DNA of 64,000 bases from Yinghuangia aomiensis (GTDB lineage: Bacteria; Actinomycetota; Actinomycetes; Streptomycetales; Streptomycetaceae): NCBI RefSeq assembly GCF_039542225.1, contig NZ_BAABHS010000026.1:1-64000 (forward strand), in the 5' to 3' direction. The notes under the pieces are model-generated. The model worked only from the letters and a program-made list of their open reading frames with translations. It did no database searches and had not been told where the DNA came from. The position numbers and the translations under genes were made by a program. Shown here piece by piece: positions 60,989 through 64,000 of this stretch; the first letter of the stretch is position 1; the number at the start of each line of letters is the position of its first letter.

Positions 60989-61944
60989 CCTTCCTCGACG
61001 TGCTCGTCCGCCTCGTCCTCGTCATGGCCGCCTTTATGGTGCTGCCGCTGCTCATCGGCCAGACCGAGCACAAGGTCATGGGCCACATGCAGGCACGGGT
61101 CGGCCCGATCTACGCCGGGGCCTTCCACGGCTGGGCGCAACTGGTCGCCGACGGGGTGAAGTTCGCCCAGAAGGAGGACGTCGTCCCGGCCGGAGCCGAC
61201 CGGCGGATCTTCAAGCTGGCCCCGGCGATCGCGCTGATCCCGTACCTCGTCGTGCTCATCGCCATCCCGGTCGGGCCCGGCGACCAGGTCGGGCGCGCGA
61301 TCGACGCCGGGGTGCTGTTCGTGCTCGCGGTCATGGGCATCGGGGTGCTCGGTTCGCTCATGGGCGGCTGGGCGTCCGCCAACAAGTACTCGCTGCTCGG
61401 CTCGCTCCGCACCGCCGCGCAGCTGATGTCCTACGAACTCCCCATGCTGCTCGCCGCCGCCAGCGTCGCGATGGCCGCCGGCACCCTGTCGCTCCCCGGC
61501 ATCCTCGGCCAATGGGAGGCCTGGTGGCTCCCGTGGCAGGCGATCGGCGGCGTGGTCTTCTTCACCGCGGGCCTCGCCGAGCTGCAGCGTCCGCCGTTCG
61601 ACATGCCGGTCGCCGACTCGGAGATCATCTTCGGCGCGTACACCGAGTACACCGGCCTCCGCTTCGCGCTCTTCCTCCTCGCCGAGTACGCCGGGATCCT
61701 CGTCCTGTGTGCCCTCACCACGGTGCTGTTCCTCGGCGGCTGGCACGGCCCCGGCTCGGAGCACCTCGGCTGGCTGTGGACGCTCGTCAAGACCGGGATC
61801 CTCGCCTTCGTGGTGATCTGGCTGCGGGTCAGCTACCCGCGGCTGCGCGAGGACCAGCTCCAGAAGCTCGCGTGGACCGGCCTCATCCCGCTCGCGCTCG
61901 CGCAATTGGTGCTCACCGGCGTCGTGAGGGTGGCGATCGCATGA
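60985..61944 (+). CDS. nuoH2: NuoH-like subunit, second operon
   Basis: A 319-residue, eight-helix membrane subunit. HMQARVGPIYAGAFHGWAQLVADGVKF is the first loop signature, ASANKYSLLGSLRTAAQLMSYELPM follows, and the quinone loop is AELQRPPFDMPVADSEIIFGAYTEYTG. Compared with NuoH at 28031, the T-N-R-A-P-F-D and E-A-E acids are changed to L-Q-R-P-P-F-D and V-A-D. It has no long C-terminal extension. GAGGAGG precedes GTG 60985, which overlaps the nuoC2 stop. Confidence 0.92.
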   Translation: MTFLDVLVRLVLVMAAFMVLPLLIGQTEHKVMGHMQARVGPIYAGAFHGWAQLVADGVKFAQKEDVVPAGADRRIFKLAPAIALIPYLVVLIAIPVGPGDQVGRAIDAGVLFVLAVMGIGVLGSLMGGWASANKYSLLGSLRTAAQLMSYELPMLLAAASVAMAAGTLSLPGILGQWEAWWLPWQAIGGVVFFTAGLAELQRPPFDMPVADSEIIFGAYTEYTGLRFALFLLAEYAGILVLCALTTVLFLGGWHGPGSEHLGWLWTLVKTGILAFVVIWLRVSYPRLREDQLQKLAWTGLIPLALAQLVLTGVVRVAIA

Positions 61945-62501
61945 CCAGGAAGATCCCCGGTTCCGGGCTCGCCAAAGGCCTCGCCGTCACGCTCCGGACC
62001 ATGACGAAGCGTTCCGTCACCCAGGGCTATCCCGAAGTCGCGCCCGAGCTGCCGCCCCGGTCCCGCGGCGTCATCGCGCTGTTCGAGGAGAACTGCACGG
62101 TCTGCATGCTGTGCGCCCGCGAGTGCCCCGACTGGTGCATCTACATCGACTCGCACAAGGAAGTCGTGCCCGCGAAGGAGCCCGGCGCCCGCGACCGCAC
62201 GCGCAACGTCCTCGACCGCTTCGCCATCGACTTCGCGCTGTGCATGTACTGCGGGATCTGCGTCGAGGTCTGCCCGTTCGACGCCCTCTTCTGGTCGCCC
62301 GAGTTCGAATACGCGACCGACGACATCCGCGCGCTGACCCACGAGCGGGACACGCTGCGCGCCTGGATGTGGACCGTGCCCGCGCCGCCCGCGCTCGACG
62401 AGCGGGCCGAGGAACCCAAGGAGTTCGCGATGGCCCGCCGCGCGGCGGAGAAACTCGCGAAGGAACGTCAAGCCGGCCCCGGGACGGGGGAGGAGGCGTG
62501 A
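61941..62501 (+). CDS. nuoI2: NuoI-like ferredoxin subunit, second operon
   Basis: A 186-residue subunit with two intact [4Fe-4S] motifs: CTVCMLCARECPDWCIYI and CMYCGICVEVCPFDALFW. An N-terminal amphipathic segment and a charged C-terminus (MARRAAEKLAKER) flank them. In the absence of E, F and G genes this subunit would be the natural entry point for electrons from ferredoxin (inference). ATG 61941 overlaps the nuoH2 stop. Confidence 0.92.
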   Translation: MTRKIPGSGLAKGLAVTLRTMTKRSVTQGYPEVAPELPPRSRGVIALFEENCTVCMLCARECPDWCIYIDSHKEVVPAKEPGARDRTRNVLDRFAIDFALCMYCGICVEVCPFDALFWSPEFEYATDDIRALTHERDTLRAWMWTVPAPPALDERAEEPKEFAMARRAAEKLAKERQAGPGTGEEA

Positions 62502-63121
62502 CCGCCGTCGCCCGCGCCGCCGCCGACGTCTCCGGCCGCGGCGGCCCCGGCTTCCTGTCCCCGACCGGCGCGGAGATCGCGTTCGTGCTCATCGGCCTGG
62601 TCGTGCTCGGCGCCGCGCTGCTGGTGGTGACCACACAGCAGGTCGTGCACGCCGCCCTGTGGCTGGTCGTCACCCTCGGCGGGCTCGCCGCCGAGTACCT
62701 GCTGCTGACCGCCGAGTTCATCGCGTGGGTGCAGGTGCTCATCTACATCGGCGCGGTCGTCGTCCTGCTGCTGTTCGGGCTGATGCTCACCCGGGCGCCG
62801 ATCGGCCGCTCGGCCGACGTGGACGCCCCGCAGCGCTGGCCCGCGCTGCTGGTCGCGACCGCGGCCGGGGCGACGCTGCTCACCGTGGTGGTCGACGCCT
62901 TCCACGCCACCTATCTCGACCTCGGCGACACCGCCGACGGCAGCGCCCGCGCCAACGGCGAGAGCCTGTTCCGCACCTGGGTCCTGCCGTTCGAAGTGCT
63001 GTCCGTGCTGCTGCTCGCCGCGCTCGTCGGCGCCATCGTGCTCTCCCGCGGCCGGGCCGCGGACCGGACGGAGACCGGGGCGGCCGCGGCCGGCCGGGCT
63101 CCCGGAAGACCGGGACGGTGA
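62498..63121 (+). CDS. nuoJ2: NuoJ-like subunit, second operon
   Basis: A 207-residue, five-helix membrane subunit: EIAFVLIGLVVLGAALLVVTT, VVHAALWLVVTLGGLAAEYLLLTAEFIAWVQVLIYIGAVVVLLLFGLMLTRAP (TM3 with the conserved Y-I-G-A-x-x-V-L-L-L-F pattern), and two later helices. It lacks the 140-residue tail of NuoJ at 30024. GTG 62498 overlaps the nuoI2 stop and follows GGAGG. Confidence 0.9.
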   Translation: MTAVARAAADVSGRGGPGFLSPTGAEIAFVLIGLVVLGAALLVVTTQQVVHAALWLVVTLGGLAAEYLLLTAEFIAWVQVLIYIGAVVVLLLFGLMLTRAPIGRSADVDAPQRWPALLVATAAGATLLTVVVDAFHATYLDLGDTADGSARANGESLFRTWVLPFEVLSVLLLAALVGAIVLSRGRAADRTETGAAAAGRAPGRPGR

Positions 63122-63507
63122 CCGGGATGCACCTCGTCTACCCCCTCGTCCTCGCGGTGCTCCTGTTCGCCATCGGCCTCTACGGCGTCCTCGCCCGCCG
63201 CAACGCCGTCCTCGTGCTGATGTCCGTCGAACTCATGCTGAACGCGGTCAACATCAACCTCGTCGCGTTCGACATGTGGCTCCGCGACACCCTGCACGCG
63301 GGACAGGCGCTCACGCTGTTCGTCATCACCATCGCCGCCGCCGAGATCGGCCTGGGCCTGGCGATCGTGCTCATGGTGTTCCGCAACCGCGCCACGTCGG
63401 ACGTCTCCGAGCTGCGCGACCTCGCCGAGCCCGGCATCGGCAAGGGCGCGAACGCCCGGAAGGCCCGAAAGACGGGGTCCCGTCGGATCAAGAGCGAGGC
63501 CGCATGA
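63118..63507 (+). CDS. nuoK2: NuoK-like subunit, second operon
   Basis: A 129-residue, three-helix subunit with the conserved membrane Glu residues in VLMSVELMLNAVNINLVAFD and TIAAAEIGLGLAIVLMVFRN. A 30-residue basic tail is added. GTG 63118 overlaps the nuoJ2 stop; in-frame ATG 63127 gives the family-like start MHLVYPLVLAVLLF and may be the real one. Confidence 0.92.
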   Translation: MTGMHLVYPLVLAVLLFAIGLYGVLARRNAVLVLMSVELMLNAVNINLVAFDMWLRDTLHAGQALTLFVITIAAAEIGLGLAIVLMVFRNRATSDVSELRDLAEPGIGKGANARKARKTGSRRIKSEAA

Positions 63508-64000
63508 TCACCGCCGCGGCACTCGCCACCGGCCTCCCGTTCCTCGCCGCCCTGCTCGGACTCGCCGTCGGCCGCCGGAGCCCCGCCGCCGCCCGCGTCC
63601 TCGCCGTCCTCCCGCTCGCCGCGGCCGCCGCACTCGCCATCGGCGTGGCCGCGGCGCACGGCGACGGCGGCGTGACCGAGGAAGGCCCCCGGCTCACCCC
63701 GACCGGCGCGCTCGGTATCACGCTGTCGCTGCGCATCGACGGCCTCGCGGCGCTCGTCGGCGCGCTGGTCGCGGTGGTGGCACTGCTCGTGCAGATCTAC
63801 TCGACGGCCTACATGCGCAAGGACGAGCGGTACTCGTCCTACGCCGCGCTGATCTCGCTGTTCAGCTCGGCGATGCTGCTCGTCGTCTACACCGGCGACC
63901 TGCTGGTGCTGCTGCTCGGCTGGGAAGTGATGGGCATCTGCTCGTACTTCCTGATCGGGCACTACTGGGAGACGGAAGTCGCCCGGGCCGCCGCCGTGAA
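63504..64000 (+). CDS. nuoL2: NuoL-like subunit, second operon, 5' part (runs off window)
   Basis: About 165 codons are visible from ATG 63504, which overlaps the nuoK2 stop (ATGA). Several helices are followed by DGLAALVGALVAVVALLVQIYSTAYM and VVYTGDLLVLLLGWEVMGICSYFLIGHYW, the region holding the key Glu of antiporter-like subunits. The frame is open at the window end. Presumably followed by further subunits outside. Confidence 0.92.
   Translation, partial: MITAAALATGLPFLAALLGLAVGRRSPAAARVLAVLPLAAAAALAIGVAAAHGDGGVTEEGPRLTPTGALGITLSLRIDGLAALVGALVAVVALLVQIYSTAYMRKDERYSSYAALISLFSSAMLLVVYTGDLLVLLLGWEVMGICSYFLIGHYWETEVARAAAV

Overview
The window is about 72% GC. Gene order and protein families point to a Streptomyces-like actinomycete (Streptomycetaceae or a close relative). 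The signs are a futalosine-type menaquinone pathway, a complete nuoA-N complex I operon, a second partial nuo operon beside a 2-oxoacid:ferredoxin oxidoreductase (KorAB), GTG/TTG starts, TAnnnT -10 boxes with poor -35 boxes, many apparently leaderless genes, and GAF-ANTAR and LolA-like proteins. The genus cannot be fixed from the sequence alone.

Left flank (1-7.05 kb), accessory in character. It holds the 5' end of an IS3-type transposase gene cut by the window edge, a small membrane/PH-like protein, a frameshifted DUF7003-like gene, an orphan membrane-anchor ORF, a 929-residue secreted cysteine-rich repeat protein, a GNAT acetyltransferase and a proline-rich membrane protein.

Menaquinone section (7.1-19.8 kb). 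mqnA, a PPOX-fold flavoprotein, mqnC, an amidohydrolase homologue that lacks catalytic residues, menG (ubiE) and a geranylgeranyl-reductase-family flavoprotein are spread among unrelated genes (Uma2, SDR, DMF-amidase-like lipoprotein, MOSC, macrodomain, alpha/beta hydrolase). A strong hairpin at 19714-19762 closes this section.

Complex I (19.8-37.7 kb). A long, relatively AT-rich leader with a good match to a Rex operator precedes nuoABCDEFGHIJKLMN, followed at once by a polyprenyl diphosphate synthase. Nearly all junctions are ATGA/GTGA overlaps; a 29-codon ORF bridges nuoL and nuoM by overlaps on both sides. Menaquinone synthesis (head group, methylation, side chain, side-chain reduction) and its main consumer therefore sit together.

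Middle accessory region (37.9-53.2 kb). It holds a MarR gene divergent from an alpha/beta hydrolase with a perfect operator-like palindrome, DUF1877 and NTF2-like proteins, a RarD-type permease, a histidine kinase/response regulator pair, a membrane-anchored cyclophilin, an MFS exporter with its MarR gene, a LolA-like/ABC exporter operon, and convergent GAF and GAF-ANTAR genes.

Right end (53.2-64 kb). korAB, a second paralogous kinase/regulator pair, and the second nuo operon nuoA2 B2 C2 H2 I2 J2 K2 L2 (L2 runs off the end). The second operon has no D, E, F or G between A2 and L2. Next to KorAB this suggests a ferredoxin-driven membrane module rather than an NADH dehydrogenase; that is inference.
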